The notes: a model not told the origin generated them from the letters alone. A stretch of 64,000 nucleotides of DNA from an uncultured Hyphomonadaceae bacterium (GCA_913057945.1 CAJXOF010000001.1:124001-188000), one strand, 5' to 3'; counted from the first letter of the stretch, positions 46,821-56,154 are shown. A program made the numbers and translations.

Positions 46821-48548
46821 TCAGATATCCGCGTAGACGTGCCGCTCGCCCGCAAAGCCCGGATGGGTCGTCGCGCCCTTGTGGGCCGGGCCAACGAGCG
46901 CGGCATATTTCTGCAATGCGCCGGAACCATAGGCTGTGATGCGTGGCTTCCACTGCCGTTTGCGGTCTTCCAGTTCGGCGGGCGTCAGGCGGACATCAAT
47001 CGTGCCTTTCTCGGCGTCGATGGTGATGATGTCGCCATCCTTCAGCAGGCCGATGGGCCCGCCTTCCTGCGCTTCCGGTCCGACATGGCCGATGCAGAAG
47101 CCGCGCGTTGCGCCGGAGAAGCGGCCATCGGTAATCAGGGCCACCTTGTCGCCCATGCCCTGACCGTAAATGGCGGCGGTGGTCGACAGCATTTCCCGCA
47201 TACCGGGGCCACCCTTGGGGCCTTCATAGCGGATGACGAGAACTTCGCCTTCCTTGTAGTCGCGGTTGGACACGGCTTCGAAACAGGCTTCCTCGCCGTC
47301 AAAGACGCGCGCCGGACCGGAGAATTGCAGCGTGTGCAGTCCGGCCACTTTCACGATGGCGCCATCCGGGGCGAGCGAACCCCACAGGCCAACGACACCG
47401 CCGGTCGGCGAGATCGGATCGGTTGCCGGAAGGATGACCTTCTGGTTCGGGTCCCACTCGATATCTTCGAGATATTCCGCCCATGTCTGGCCGGTGACCG
47501 TCAGGCAGTCGCCATTGATCAGGCCAGATTCGTGCAGCGTCTTCATCAGCATGGGTACGCCGCCCGCTTCGCCGAAATCCTTGGCCACATAGTCGCCGCC
47601 CGGCTTGAGGTTCGCGATGTATGGCGTCTTCTGGAAGATCTTTGCGACGTCTTCGAGATCGAACTGTACGCCGCACTCATGCGCCATGGCTGGCAGGTGA
47701 AGCGCCGCATTGGTCGAGCCGCCGGTCGCGGCGACAACGATGGCCGCATTCTCGAAGGCTTCACGGGTGCAGATATCGCGCGGGCGCAGATTCTTCTCGA
47801 CCAGCTGCATCACCACTTCACCACTGGCCACAGCATAGCCATCCCGGTCAGTGTAAGGTGCCGGCAGCGCCGAGGAAAGCGGCAGGGCGAGGCCGATCGC
47901 TTCCGACACACAGGCCATCGTGTTCGCGGTGAACTGGCCGCCACACGCGCCGTCGCCCGGACAGGCGACCTTTTCCAGCGCGTGGAGTTTCTCGTCGGTC
48001 ATGGAATTCGATCCGGCGGCATGCGCGCCCACCGCTTCGAACACGTCGAGCACGGTCACATCACGGCCTTCATAGGAGCCGGGCAGGATCGAGCCGCCAT
48101 AGAGGAAGACACTCGGCACGTTGAGGCGCAGCATGGCCATCATCATGCCTGGCAGGGATTTGTCACAGCCGGCAATGCCGACCAGCGCATCATAGGAATG
48201 ACCGCGCATGGACAGTTCGACCGAGTCCGCAATCGTGTCACGGCTGACCAGCGAGGACCGCATGCCCTCATGGCCCATTGCGATGCCATCCGTGACGGTG
48301 ATGGTGCAGAATTCGCGCGGGGTGCCGTCGCCCTTCTTGACGCCTTCGGAGGCGGCATGCGCCTGACGCATCAGGGCCGTATTGCAGGGAGCCGCCTCAT
48401 TCCAGCAGGAGGCAACACCGACCAAGGGCTTCTGGATGTCTTTGGTCGAGAGGCCCATGGCGTACAGATAGCTGCGATGCGGCGCGCGCTCCGGCCCTTC
48501 GGTAACGTGGCGGGAGGGAAGTTTCGATTTGTCCCAGGTCTTGCTCAT
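46821..48548 (-). CDS. ilvD: Dihydroxy-acid dehydratase
   Basis: 575 residues from the ATG at 48546-48548. It dehydrates dihydroxy acids in isoleucine and valine synthesis with an iron-sulfur cluster. Cluster and active-site motifs: [35 protein letters not shown], and near the C-terminus [15 protein letters not shown] with the catalytic serine. Standard length. An in-frame start at 48575 is a weaker choice without Shine-Dalgarno. Confidence 0.96.
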   Translation of the reverse strand: MSKTWDKSKLPSRHVTEGPERAPHRSYLYAMGLSTKDIQKPLVGVASCWNEAAPCNTALMRQAHAASEGVKKGDGTPREFCTITVTDGIAMGHEGMRSSLVSRDTIADSVELSMRGHSYDALVGIAGCDKSLPGMMMAMLRLNVPSVFLYGGSILPGSYEGRDVTVLDVFEAVGAHAAGSNSMTDEKLHALEKVACPGDGACGGQFTANTMACVSEAIGLALPLSSALPAPYTDRDGYAVASGEVVMQLVEKNLRPRDICTREAFENAAIVVAATGGSTNAALHLPAMAHECGVQFDLEDVAKIFQKTPYIANLKPGGDYVAKDFGEAGGVPMLMKTLHESGLINGDCLTVTGQTWAEYLEDIEWDPNQKVILPATDPISPTGGVVGLWGSLAPDGAIVKVAGLHTLQFSGPARVFDGEEACFEAVSNRDYKEGEVLVIRYEGPKGGPGMREMLSTTAAIYGQGMGDKVALITDGRFSGATRGFCIGHVGPEAQEGGPIGLLKDGDIITIDAEKGTIDVRLTPAELEDRKRQWKPRITAYGSGALQKYAALVGPAHKGATTHPGFAGERHVYADI

Positions 48549-48610
48549 GACGGTCCTATCCTGTGTGTTCTGCATTGCCCCTAGCGCGCAATCCTGTTGC
48601 GGAAAAGGGG

Positions 48611-49600
48611 CTATTCGTCGCCATAGATGGCAGTTCTTGCCCCTGAAGCATCGACGACGCCCCGGTACATGCCTTCCGAGTTGAATACGAAGGCGTATCC
48701 GCCATCCCCATTCATCACGATGACGCCGCCATCGCCGCCCAGTTCCGCGACTTCCGCGAGCGCGGATGTTGCAGCGGGTTCGATTTCGTCGTCAGCAAGT
48801 TTCACCCTGTCGCAAATCGTCTTGGCCACGCCCACGCGGATGAAATATTCACCATGCCCGGTTGCCGAGACCGCGCACACGCCATTCTCGGCATAGGTGG
48901 CCGCGCCGATCAGCGGCGAGTCTCCGATACGGCCCGCAGCCTTGGCCGTCATGCCGCCGGTGGTCGTGGCAGCCGCGAGATTGCCCTCGCGGTCGAGGGC
49001 GACGGCGCCCACCGTGCCGTGGCGATCCGCGGCGGTGCGGGTGCGCTCCTCAAGGACGCGCTCCAGCGCCTTGCGGCGGTGATCGGTGTCGAAATAGGAA
49101 TTGTCGACCATGTCGAGGCCCTGCGTTTCGGCGAAAGCGTCGGCGCCCGTGCCGGCGAACATGACATGTTCGGATTTGTCCATTACGGCGCGCGCCGCCT
49201 TGATCGGGTTGCGCACGCGAGTGACGCCTGCGACGGCGCCGGCATTGCGGTCGCGGCCATCCATGATCGACGCGTCGAGTTCGTGCGTGCCTGCGGCGGT
49301 AAAGACCGCGCCATAGCCGGAATTGAACAGCGGATCGTTTTCCATCGGGATGACGGCTGCCTCGACGGCGTCCAGCGCGCTGCCGCCGGAGCGGAGGACA
49401 GCGGCGCCGGCCTCAAGCGCTGTCTCCAGCGCAGCGGTATAGGCCGCTTCCTTTTCCGGGGTCATGCCTTCGCGGGTGATGACGCCTGCGCCGCCATGAA
49501 TCACCAGCCGCCATTCGGGCGTGGCGGGCTCGGGATCCGGGGAGACGGCGCATGCGCCGAGGAAGACCGCCGCAGCGATCACCAGTTTGCGAAATGTCAT
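48611..49600 (-). CDS. Plant-type asparaginase / isoaspartyl peptidase, exported lipoprotein
   Basis: 329 residues. Ntn-hydrolase: [10 protein letters not shown] near the start, [18 protein letters not shown], and the autocleavage site before the Thr in [11 protein letters not shown] (about residue 196). A lipoprotein-like signal ([21 protein letters not shown]) places it outside the cytoplasm, unlike E. coli IaaA. It would cleave isoaspartyl dipeptides or asparagine. The Shine-Dalgarno AGGAG is partly inside a hairpin (49611-49630). Confidence 0.9.
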   Translation of the reverse strand: MTFRKLVIAAAVFLGACAVSPDPEPATPEWRLVIHGGAGVITREGMTPEKEAAYTAALETALEAGAAVLRSGGSALDAVEAAVIPMENDPLFNSGYGAVFTAAGTHELDASIMDGRDRNAGAVAGVTRVRNPIKAARAVMDKSEHVMFAGTGADAFAETQGLDMVDNSYFDTDHRRKALERVLEERTRTAADRHGTVGAVALDREGNLAAATTTGGMTAKAAGRIGDSPLIGAATYAENGVCAVSATGHGEYFIRVGVAKTICDRVKLADDEIEPAATSALAEVAELGGDGGVIVMNGDGGYAFVFNSEGMYRGVVDASGARTAIYGDE

Positions 49601-49610
49601 GCGAGCAGCT

Positions 49611-49630
49611 CCTGTTCATGCCGGAACAGG
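49611..49630 (-). promoter_or_regulatory. Hairpin overlapping the asparaginase Shine-Dalgarno
   Basis: CCTGTTC and GAACAGG (7-base arms, six-base loop) in the gap after valS. The 3' arm takes in the AGG of the AGGAG that serves the next gene, so pairing could lower its translation. It could also be a weak terminator remnant of valS. Confidence 0.35.
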
Positions 49631-49643
49631 ATGCCCGCATTGG

Positions 49644-52544
49644 TCAGAGACCTTCAAGCCCCTTGCGGGCAGCTTTCAGCTTTTCCCGCCGCGTCTTCCA
49701 GTCGCGGATGCGCTCGCGGTTCTCTTCGACAATCTCTGGCGGAGCGCGCGACACGAATTTTTCGTTCGAGAGCTTGGCCTCGGTGGCCTTGATGTCCTTG
49801 TCGAGTTGAGCGAGTTCCTTGTCGAGCCGTTTGCGGGCCTCGTCGATGTCGACAATGTCAGCGACCGACAGGGCGGACATGGTCTCGCCGATCACGGCCG
49901 TGACCGCGCCTTCGGGCGTCACATCCGTCATCGAGATGTCTTCGAGGCGCGCAAGGCGCTTCAGGACGTCTTCATGGCTCATCGCGCGGTTTTCGATTAC
50001 TGCGCCGGCATTGACCAGGGTCAGCGGCAGCTTCGAGCCCGCCGGGACGCCCAGATCATTCCGCAGTGAACGCAGCTCGGTAATCATGTCGATCACCCAA
50101 TTGATCTCTTCGGCGGCGGCCTCGTCCGTGAACGGCTCAGTCGATGGCCAGGACTGGTGCATCAGGTAGCCTTTGGCCTCTGCGCGGCCTTCGGCGCGGC
50201 GCTCCCACAACTCTTCCGTCACGAACGGCATGAAGGGGTGGAGCAGCTTCAGCGACTCATCCAGCACATAGCCGCAAACCATGCGGGTTTCCTGCTTGGC
50301 GGCGTCGTCCATGCCCGCCAGCAGCGGCTTGATGAGTTCGAGATACCAGTCGCAGAGCGTGTTCCAGATGAATTTGTAGAGTGCGCCAGCGGCTTCGTTG
50401 AATTTGTAGTCCTCGATGCCCTTGCTGACCTCTGCCGCACATTGGGACAGCTCTGACAGAATCCAGCGGTTCACCGGGCTTTCGACCCTGGCATAGTCGA
50501 TCTCGCCGGGCGCGCCGCACTCATTCATCTCGGCAAAGCGCGCCGCATTCCAGAGCTTGGTGGCAAAGTTGCGATTGCCTTCGACGGCCTGTTTGGAGAG
50601 GCGGATATTGCGCCCCTGCCCGGCCATGCGGCCCATGGTGAAGCGCAGCGCGTCGGCGCCGTATTCATCGACGAGTTCCAGCGGGTCCATGGCATTGCCC
50701 TTGGACTTGGACATTTTCTGGCCCTTCTCGTCGAGGACGAGGGCGTGGATGTAAACGTCCTTGAACGGAACTTCACCCATGAATTCGAGGCTCATCATCA
50801 TCATCCGGGCAACCCAGAAGAAGATGATGTCGAACGCGGTAACCAGCGTCGCCGTCGGGAAGAAGGTGTCGAGGTCAGCGGTCTTGTCCGGCCAGCCCTG
50901 CGTAGAGAACGGCCAGAGGGCGGAGGAGAACCATGTGTCGAGGACGTCTTCGTCCCTCCAGACTGGGACGCCTTCTCCGAGCCGGTCATCGTCCAGAAAC
51001 TGTTGAGCGGCAGAAGCGCTCTCGACCATACAGACACGAAATCCGTAGTGCTCTTGAGCTGCGACCAAGGCCGCTTCCTCGGTCTCAGCAACAAAATAGT
51101 CGGCATTTGCAAGATTCGGTGGATCGGAAAAAAGCTTGTTTGGAACGACCTCGAATCCTCCCGAAGCAGTCCTTTTGGGCCCAAACCACGCCGGAATTCG
51201 GTGCCCCCACCAGAGCTGGCGGGAGATGCACCAGGGCTGAATGTTTTCCATCCAGTTGTAATAGGTCTTCTCCCAGTTCTCCGGGACGAATTTGGTCTTG
51301 CCCTCTTTCACGGCGGCAATGGCAGGCTCGGCCATTGTCTTGGCGTCGACATACCATTGATCCGTCATCCACGGTTCGATGACGACGTTTGAGCGGTCGC
51401 CGAAAGGCTGCTCGATCTTGAGGTTTTCGATTTCCTGCAGGAGTTCAGCTTCCTCGAAAGCCGAGACAACTTTCCTGCGCGCATCGAACCGGTCGAGGCC
51501 GCGATACTCAGCCGGAATACCGGCCGTATCAGCCTCTTCGCCGTCCACGATATGGGCAGTTGCGTTCAGGATGTTCAGCGGCGTGTGCCCCGCGCGCTTG
51601 CCGACTTCGAAATCGTTGAAATCGTGCGCCGGGGTGATCTTGACCGCGCCGGAACCCTTGTCCGGATCGGCATACTCATCCGCGATGATCGGTATACGGC
51701 GGCCAACAATCGGCAGCTCGACAAACTTGCCGATCAGGCCCGCATAGCGGGGGTCTTCCGGGTGCACAGCCACGCCGGTATCGCCCAGCATGGTTTCCGG
51801 GCGGGACGTGGCGACGACGATATAGTCGCGCATTTCCTGCTCAACGACATTACCCTCTTCATCCTTGACCGGATGCATATAGGTAACGCCATCCGCGAGC
51901 GGATAGCGCAAATGCCAGTAATGGCCCGGCACTTCGCGCTGGTCGACCTCCAGATCGGAAATCGCAGTCTGGAAATGCGGGTCCCAGTTCACGAGCCGCT
52001 TGTCGCGATAAATCAGGCCCTTCTTGTGGAGCTCCACAAAGACCTTGGTGACCGCGCGCATCATGTTGTTGTCGGGATCGTTCCGGTCGCCCATCGTGAA
52101 GGCTTCCTTCGACCAGTCGCACGACGCGCCGAGGCGTTTCAGCTGGCCGACAATGGCGCCGCCGGATTCCTCTTTCCATTCCCAGACGCGCTCAACAAAG
52201 GCCTCGCGGCCCATGTCGCGGCGGGTGATATTCTCACCGGATTCGGCCATCTGCCGCTCAACGACCATTTGAGTCGCGATGCCGGCATGGTCCGTGCCCG
52301 GCTGCCAGAGAACGTTCTTGCCGCGCATGCGCTCGAACCGGATCAGCACATCCTGGAGCGTGTTGTTCAGCGCGTGCCCCATGTGCAGCACACCGGTCAC
52401 GTTCGGTGGCGGGATGACAATCGAATAGGCCTGTGCAGACGTGTCGCCGGAGGGCTTGAAGCATCCGTTTTCTTCCCAGGCCTTGTACAGGCGGGGTTCG
52501 GCTTCGGCGGGGTCAAATCTTTGGTCGAGCATCGTTTCAGGCAT
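49644..52544 (-). CDS. valS: Valyl-tRNA synthetase
   Basis: 966 residues. Class I synthetase: HIGH-type motif in PPPNVTGVLHMGHAL, KMSKSKGNAMDP, the editing CP1 domain, and a C-terminal coiled coil (LDKELAQLDKDIKATEAKL). Within the catalytic core, about residues 450-515 (50990-51200) form an insertion relative to E. coli ValS; its DNA is visibly more AT-rich with different codon choice from the rest of the gene. The ATG has a weak Shine-Dalgarno, and lies 18 bases after a terminator-like stem. Confidence 0.97.
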   Translation of the reverse strand: MPETMLDQRFDPAEAEPRLYKAWEENGCFKPSGDTSAQAYSIVIPPPNVTGVLHMGHALNNTLQDVLIRFERMRGKNVLWQPGTDHAGIATQMVVERQMAESGENITRRDMGREAFVERVWEWKEESGGAIVGQLKRLGASCDWSKEAFTMGDRNDPDNNMMRAVTKVFVELHKKGLIYRDKRLVNWDPHFQTAISDLEVDQREVPGHYWHLRYPLADGVTYMHPVKDEEGNVVEQEMRDYIVVATSRPETMLGDTGVAVHPEDPRYAGLIGKFVELPIVGRRIPIIADEYADPDKGSGAVKITPAHDFNDFEVGKRAGHTPLNILNATAHIVDGEEADTAGIPAEYRGLDRFDARRKVVSAFEEAELLQEIENLKIEQPFGDRSNVVIEPWMTDQWYVDAKTMAEPAIAAVKEGKTKFVPENWEKTYYNWMENIQPWCISRQLWWGHRIPAWFGPKRTASGGFEVVPNKLFSDPPNLANADYFVAETEEAALVAAQEHYGFRVCMVESASAAQQFLDDDRLGEGVPVWRDEDVLDTWFSSALWPFSTQGWPDKTADLDTFFPTATLVTAFDIIFFWVARMMMMSLEFMGEVPFKDVYIHALVLDEKGQKMSKSKGNAMDPLELVDEYGADALRFTMGRMAGQGRNIRLSKQAVEGNRNFATKLWNAARFAEMNECGAPGEIDYARVESPVNRWILSELSQCAAEVSKGIEDYKFNEAAGALYKFIWNTLCDWYLELIKPLLAGMDDAAKQETRMVCGYVLDESLKLLHPFMPFVTEELWERRAEGRAEAKGYLMHQSWPSTEPFTDEAAAEEINWVIDMITELRSLRNDLGVPAGSKLPLTLVNAGAVIENRAMSHEDVLKRLARLEDISMTDVTPEGAVTAVIGETMSALSVADIVDIDEARKRLDKELAQLDKDIKATEAKLSNEKFVSRAPPEIVEENRERIRDWKTRREKLKAARKGLEGL

Positions 52545-52551
52545 ATTCCAT

Positions 52552-52585
52552 GTAAAAGAAAAGGCGCGCCAGTGACGGCGCGCCC
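52552..52585 (-). terminator. Terminator or attenuator between popZ and valS
   Basis: GGCGCGCC-GTCACT-GGCGCGCC on the minus strand followed directly by TTTTCTTTT, ending only a few bases before the valS ATG. A strong intrinsic terminator by form. Since almost no sequence remains for a promoter before valS, it may act as a leader attenuator or be read through. Confidence 0.75.
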
Positions 52586-52613
52586 TTCCCTATAACGTAT
52601 TTGTCAGGAGAGG

Positions 52614-53342
52614 CTAGCGCGCCATGCGGGCAATGCGCTGTACTTCTGCCTCGACCTTTTCTTCGACGATCTTTGCAAGGTTGGCGTCGAGCCATTCCTT
52701 CATCATCGGCTTGAGCAGCTCGCGGACGAGCGCCTCTATCGTGTTGTCGCCGCCCATATCCATCTTGGAAATGAGCTTGCCGAGCGCGCCAGCGGCCACA
52801 TCGGCGGTCTGGTCGTCGGTCAGGACAGTTTGCTGGTAGCGTGCACTTGCCGCCATGTCTTCCTCCACAGATGCCACCACCGGTTCCGGGGCAGCGGGTT
52901 CAGGTTCAGGCTCGGGCTCCGGCGCAACCTCTTCGACGGTCGCTTCCGGGAATACTTCTTCCACAATTTCTTCTGCTTCTTCTGCCTTGGGCGCTGCCAC
53001 GACGGCGCGGGCCGCTCCCAGCATTTCCTCGAAGCTCGGCGGTTCACTGACTTCGTCAGGATCGGCCTCGAACTGTTCGAATTCGACCTCGAAGGCCTCC
53101 TCGTCGGCAACGACTTCTTCGGGGGCGGCCTCTTCTGTCTCAGGCTCCTCCTCGAACATGACATCATCAATGTCGTGCAGATCATCCTCATCGAAAGAGG
53201 CTTCGACCTCTACAGGCGCAGGTGTGTCTTCCACAGGGGCCGGTTCTGCCGCCTGCGGAGCCGTGTCATCATCCGAGATGATCTTGCGAATCGACGCGAG
53301 GATTTCCTCCATCGTCGGTTCTTTGTGCGCTTCATTGGCCAT
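52614..53342 (-). CDS. popZ: Polar organizing protein PopZ (DUF2497 family)
   Basis: 242 residues. The layout is the PopZ one: a short N-terminal helix (EPTMEEILASIRKIISDDD) that binds client proteins, a long Pro/Glu/Asp-rich disordered spacer (about 30-155), and a C-terminal helical oligomerisation region (about 170-242: LGKLISKMDMG, IEALVRELLKPMMKEWLD). PopZ forms the pole-anchoring network that tethers ParB-parS and recruits cell-cycle regulators. The popZ-valS neighbourhood matches Caulobacter. Longer acidic spacer than in Caulobacter (177 residues in total there). Confidence 0.92.
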   Translation of the reverse strand: MANEAHKEPTMEEILASIRKIISDDDTAPQAAEPAPVEDTPAPVEVEASFDEDDLHDIDDVMFEEEPETEEAAPEEVVADEEAFEVEFEQFEADPDEVSEPPSFEEMLGAARAVVAAPKAEEAEEIVEEVFPEATVEEVAPEPEPEPEPAAPEPVVASVEEDMAASARYQQTVLTDDQTADVAAGALGKLISKMDMGGDNTIEALVRELLKPMMKEWLDANLAKIVEEKVEAEVQRIARMAR

Positions 53343-53405
53343 AGCCAGCCCCTTGATATTCCGTGCGGTACGAATCCCTATGCATTAACCGCTACGGGGA
53401 TTGTG

Positions 53406-53420
53406 TTAACAAGCATTTAT
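53406..53420. promoter_or_regulatory. CtrA-like site upstream of popZ
   Basis: TTAA-N7-TTAT, one mismatch from the CtrA consensus TTAA-N7-TTAA, 64-78 bases upstream of popZ. Several other TTAA half-sites lie nearby. Suggestive of cell-cycle control only. Confidence 0.3.
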
Positions 53421-53425
53421 CGTTG

Positions 53426-54745
53426 TTAACGCGAGTCCCCGACCAGACCATCCGGAAGCAGCATATCCGGCGACAATTCTCCGGTGGCCCGCAGGAGGTT
53501 GTGCGCCGCCACATAGGAGTCGCGCTCTGCTTGCACCAGCGCAAGGCGCGCCTCGAACAATTGCTGTTCCTGGTCCAGCACATCGAGTGTCGTGCGGATG
53601 CCCACGGCCAGTTCTTCCTTGGCGCCGTCATAGGCAATCTGGGCCGCCTCGACCTGGCGTTCGGAGGCCGCAATGGAGCGCAACGAGGCCTCATAGGTAA
53701 ACCATGATTGCGCGATCTGAGCGCGAATGCTGCGTTGGAGCGTATCAATCTGGCGCTGCGCCTGTGCGCGCTGCAGCTTGGCCGACTTCACCTGACTCTT
53801 GATCAGGCCGCCGGACAGGAGCGGAATGCTGCCCTGCGCCACGGCCGACACGCTCGAATCGCGCTGGGTGAAGTCATTATAGGTTTCCTGGCGGGCCGCA
53901 GTGCCGACAATGCTGATCTGCGGCTTGTACTGGCCGCGGGCCACTTCAATCGCCTCGCGGGCCGCGCGTTCGGAATGACGGGCCGCGATCAGGTCGGGAT
54001 TGGTGTCGAGCGCGGTCTGGACCGCTTCATCGAGCGATGCCGGCAAGGGCGGCAGCGGCGGGGGTGGCGCAAGATCCGTCGGTGCAAGACCGGTGAGGAA
54101 CTGGTAGTTGGCAATGTCTGCTTCGAGCGTCGCCTGCGCGCCGGCCAGAGCGGCCCGGGCCCCTTCAAGGCGGGCCTGGGAAAGAGAGACATCGGTCCGG
54201 GTTACCACACCAACCTCAAACCGGTCAGAGGCCGCACGGACCTGTTCGCCCGTCACGTCCACATTGTTTTCCCGGATGGCGACGGTTTCGAGGTCGCTGC
54301 GGACGTCAACATAAGCGGTAATGACCTGAAGGATCAGGTCCTGAACGGCCGCGTCATATTGCGACTCGGCGGCATCGACGCCGGCCCTCGCCTGCCGGAT
54401 GCCCGCGCTAATGCGCCCGCCCGTATAGATCGGCATCGCCGCCTGGAGCTGCGCGCTGGCAATCGGGCGATCACCATTCGTGCCGGAAAGATCGGCGAAA
54501 GGGGAATTGGAGTCGACGTATTCGTAGCCGGCGCTGCCCGACAGATCGAGCGTGGGGCGGCGCTGGGACCGGGCCTGTTCCACATTTTCAAGCGCGATAT
54601 CCGTCTGGAACCGCTGGGATTGCAGCCCCGGATTGGTTGCCAATGCGGCATCAATCGCATCGGAGAGGGTTTCAGCGTACGATGCGGGCATCCCGCTGAG
54701 GCCGAGAGCGAAAAGGCTGACAGCGAGGGGTCGGTGGAATTTCAT
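53426..54745 (-). CDS. tolC: TolC-family outer-membrane efflux/secretion channel
   Basis: 439 residues with a signal peptide (MKFHRPLAVSLFALGLSGMPASYA) and two homologous OEP repeats with long helices (LIAARHSERAAREAIEVARGQ), ending with ...TGELSPDMLLPDGLV. It forms the outer-membrane duct for multidrug or type I export. AAGGAG lies six bases before the ATG. The inner-membrane partners are not in the window. In Caulobacter a TolC homolog lies near popZ too. Directly upstream is a perfect palindrome typical of TetR operators. Confidence 0.9.
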   Translation of the reverse strand: MKFHRPLAVSLFALGLSGMPASYAETLSDAIDAALATNPGLQSQRFQTDIALENVEQARSQRRPTLDLSGSAGYEYVDSNSPFADLSGTNGDRPIASAQLQAAMPIYTGGRISAGIRQARAGVDAAESQYDAAVQDLILQVITAYVDVRSDLETVAIRENNVDVTGEQVRAASDRFEVGVVTRTDVSLSQARLEGARAALAGAQATLEADIANYQFLTGLAPTDLAPPPPLPPLPASLDEAVQTALDTNPDLIAARHSERAAREAIEVARGQYKPQISIVGTAARQETYNDFTQRDSSVSAVAQGSIPLLSGGLIKSQVKSAKLQRAQAQRQIDTLQRSIRAQIAQSWFTYEASLRSIAASERQVEAAQIAYDGAKEELAVGIRTTLDVLDQEQQLFEARLALVQAERDSYVAAHNLLRATGELSPDMLLPDGLVGDSR

Positions 54746-54821
54746 GCGGCGCTCCTTGAGGCCCCAGACCGGCTGAGCGCCTTATATGCTTGATCCCTAA
54801 TATAAGGACTCTGACGGCAAT

Positions 54822-54838
54822 AGTGAACACTGTTCACT
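54822..54838. promoter_or_regulatory. TetR-type palindromic operator upstream of tolC
   Basis: AGTGAACA-C-TGTTCACT, perfect 8-base arms on a one-base centre, 77 bases before the tolC ATG. The pattern is typical of TetR/AcrR-family operators of efflux genes. No TetR gene is in the window. Confidence 0.55.
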
Positions 54839-54877
54839 TTTCTGGAGTCTTAACAAATTGTCGCGGCCTGCCGCTTG

Positions 54878-55531
54878 TCAGAAGACAAATGCCTTCTTGC
54901 GGTCAAACGCGGAAAATTTCGGCGGAAATGCATCAAATCCTTCGCGGGCGGACACCGCATCGCCTGCGCGCGTGTAGACCTTGCCGCGGCCGAGGCCTTC
55001 TCGCTCCAGCATCACGACGGCCAGCCGCCCGCCCTCGGCGAGCTGGGACGTCCAGGTCTCCGGAAGAGTTTCGATCATGCCGCATACATAAATGACGTCG
55101 AACGGCGCCTGATCCGGCAGTCCAGCAGCGAGATCGCCCTTTACGGCGACGGCCTGGTCGATGCCAAGCGCGGTGAAGCGTTCCGACATCGCGTCCACAC
55201 GGGCATCATCATCTTCGAGGGCAATGACGGTCTCAGCGAGACGGCTGATCAGGGCCACTTCATAACCAGAGCCGGCGCCGATCACGAGCACGATGTCCGA
55301 CGGCTTGATCCCGGCCAGCTTGACCAGCTTGCCCGTGTCGCGGGGCGTCCAGAGGGCGCGGCCTTCGGATGTCTCGATTTCAAGCTCGGAATAGGCCACG
55401 GATTTGCGCGACGTCGGCACGAAGGCCTCGCGGGGCGTTTTCAGGAAGGCCGAGACGATTTCCGGATCGGAGACATCGTTTGGTCGCACCTGCGTGTCGA
55501 CCATGATCTCACGGGCTTTGTCGTAGTTCAT
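54878..55531 (-). CDS. Protein-L-isoaspartate O-methyltransferase family protein
   Basis: 217 residues. Rossmann SAM-binding loop VIGAGSGYEVALIS (about residues 82-95) with the acidic VIALEDDD strand end, and the PIMT-type N-terminus MVDTQVRPNDVSDPEIVSAF with AFVP. It should methylate isoaspartyl residues for repair, but alphaproteobacterial members beside tolC form a subgroup whose substrate is not established. GAGAGGG precedes the ATG. Confidence 0.85.
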   Translation of the reverse strand: MNYDKAREIMVDTQVRPNDVSDPEIVSAFLKTPREAFVPTSRKSVAYSELEIETSEGRALWTPRDTGKLVKLAGIKPSDIVLVIGAGSGYEVALISRLAETVIALEDDDARVDAMSERFTALGIDQAVAVKGDLAAGLPDQAPFDVIYVCGMIETLPETWTSQLAEGGRLAVVMLEREGLGRGKVYTRAGDAVSAREGFDAFPPKFSAFDRKKAFVF

Positions 55532-55679
55532 CTCGATTCCCTCTCGGGCTTGCTATAGAGTGGTATCCAGCCCTTTATCATGGGTTTTCAGGGGCGCAAT
55601 GCGCGATAAACGCACGGCGCATGAAAAGGACAGATTGCAAGCGGCGAAGTTCGTTGCTAAGTGACGCGCCTTCTGGAAC

Positions 55680-55753
55680 GGCTCTGTGGCGGAGTGGTCA
55701 CGCAGCGGATTGCAAATCCGTGTACGCCGGTTCGATTCCGGCCGGAGCCTCCA
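55680..55753 (+). tRNA. tRNA-Cys(GCA)
   Basis: Acceptor GGCTCTG pairs with CGGAGCC, anticodon loop TTGCAAA (anticodon GCA) on a GCGGA/TCCGT stem, T-loop GTTCGATTC, discriminator T and encoded CCA. 74 bases, intact. Confidence 0.97.
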
Positions 55754-55894
55754 GACTTCCAAATCATTCTTCTGATCCGCCCCGCAGGATGAGCGCCGCC
55801 CTCCACCGGGCGCCCGCCTGCCCGACATCCATGATTTCGAAGGAGTAAATGCGGTCTTGCGAATTTTCAGTCGCACATTTGCAAACCGTTTACA

Positions 55895-55993
55895 GCCCGT
55901 TAACCCTTTTGGGGGAAAGTGAACCTGTCTTCTCTTGGAGACACCCACCATCACCCAACGCCTCGGCGGGAGCTTGTCTCCCGCCTTTTTTTT
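55895..55993 (+). ncRNA. Candidate small RNA ending in a strong terminator
   Basis: Between tRNA-Cys and tRNA-Asn, 55754-55964 holds no supported ORF, yet a textbook intrinsic terminator follows it. An RNA of roughly 80-100 bases ending there would have a small hairpin TGTCT/AGACA (55926-55944), an unpaired C-rich stretch with CACCC and ACCATCACCC, then the terminator stem. The 5' end is a guess; I cannot identify a firm promoter. Alternatively the terminator belongs to a long tRNA-Cys transcript. Confidence 0.35.
55965..55993 (+). terminator. Strong rho-independent terminator downstream of tRNA-Cys
   Basis: GGCGGGAG-CTTGT-CTCCCGCC followed by eight T. It lies 212 bases past tRNA-Cys, with no gene in between. 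Confidence 0.9.
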
Positions 55994-56078
55994 GCGGAAT
56001 CTGCAAGTTTTTATGACTTCGCAGCATGTGGGGGCTTGAACGGGTTTTCGGGTCTGCTATTCACCCGTCTCCGGCTGT

Positions 56079-56154
56079 TCCGCGATAGCTCAGTTGGTAG
56101 AGCAGGCGACTGTTAATCGCCCGGTCGTAGGTTCGAGTCCTACTCGCGGAGCCA
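56079..56154 (+). tRNA. tRNA-Asn(GUU)
   Basis: Acceptor TCCGCGA pairs with TCGCGGA, D-arm AGCTCAGTTGGTAGAGC, anticodon loop CTGTTAA (anticodon GUU) on a GCGA/TCGC stem, T-loop GTTCGAGTC, discriminator G and encoded CCA. 76 bases. This anticodon is a Tgt substrate. Confidence 0.97.

Noticed and set aside
46839..48584. 581-codon open frame opposite ilvD
   Set aside because: Antisense of an intact ilvD. Similar long shadows occur opposite xylA, xylB, valS, tolC and the sugar porter, all for the same codon-bias reason.
55553..55954. 133-codon frame across tRNA-Cys on the minus strand
   Set aside because: It runs antisense through a complete tRNA and has no ribosome-binding site.
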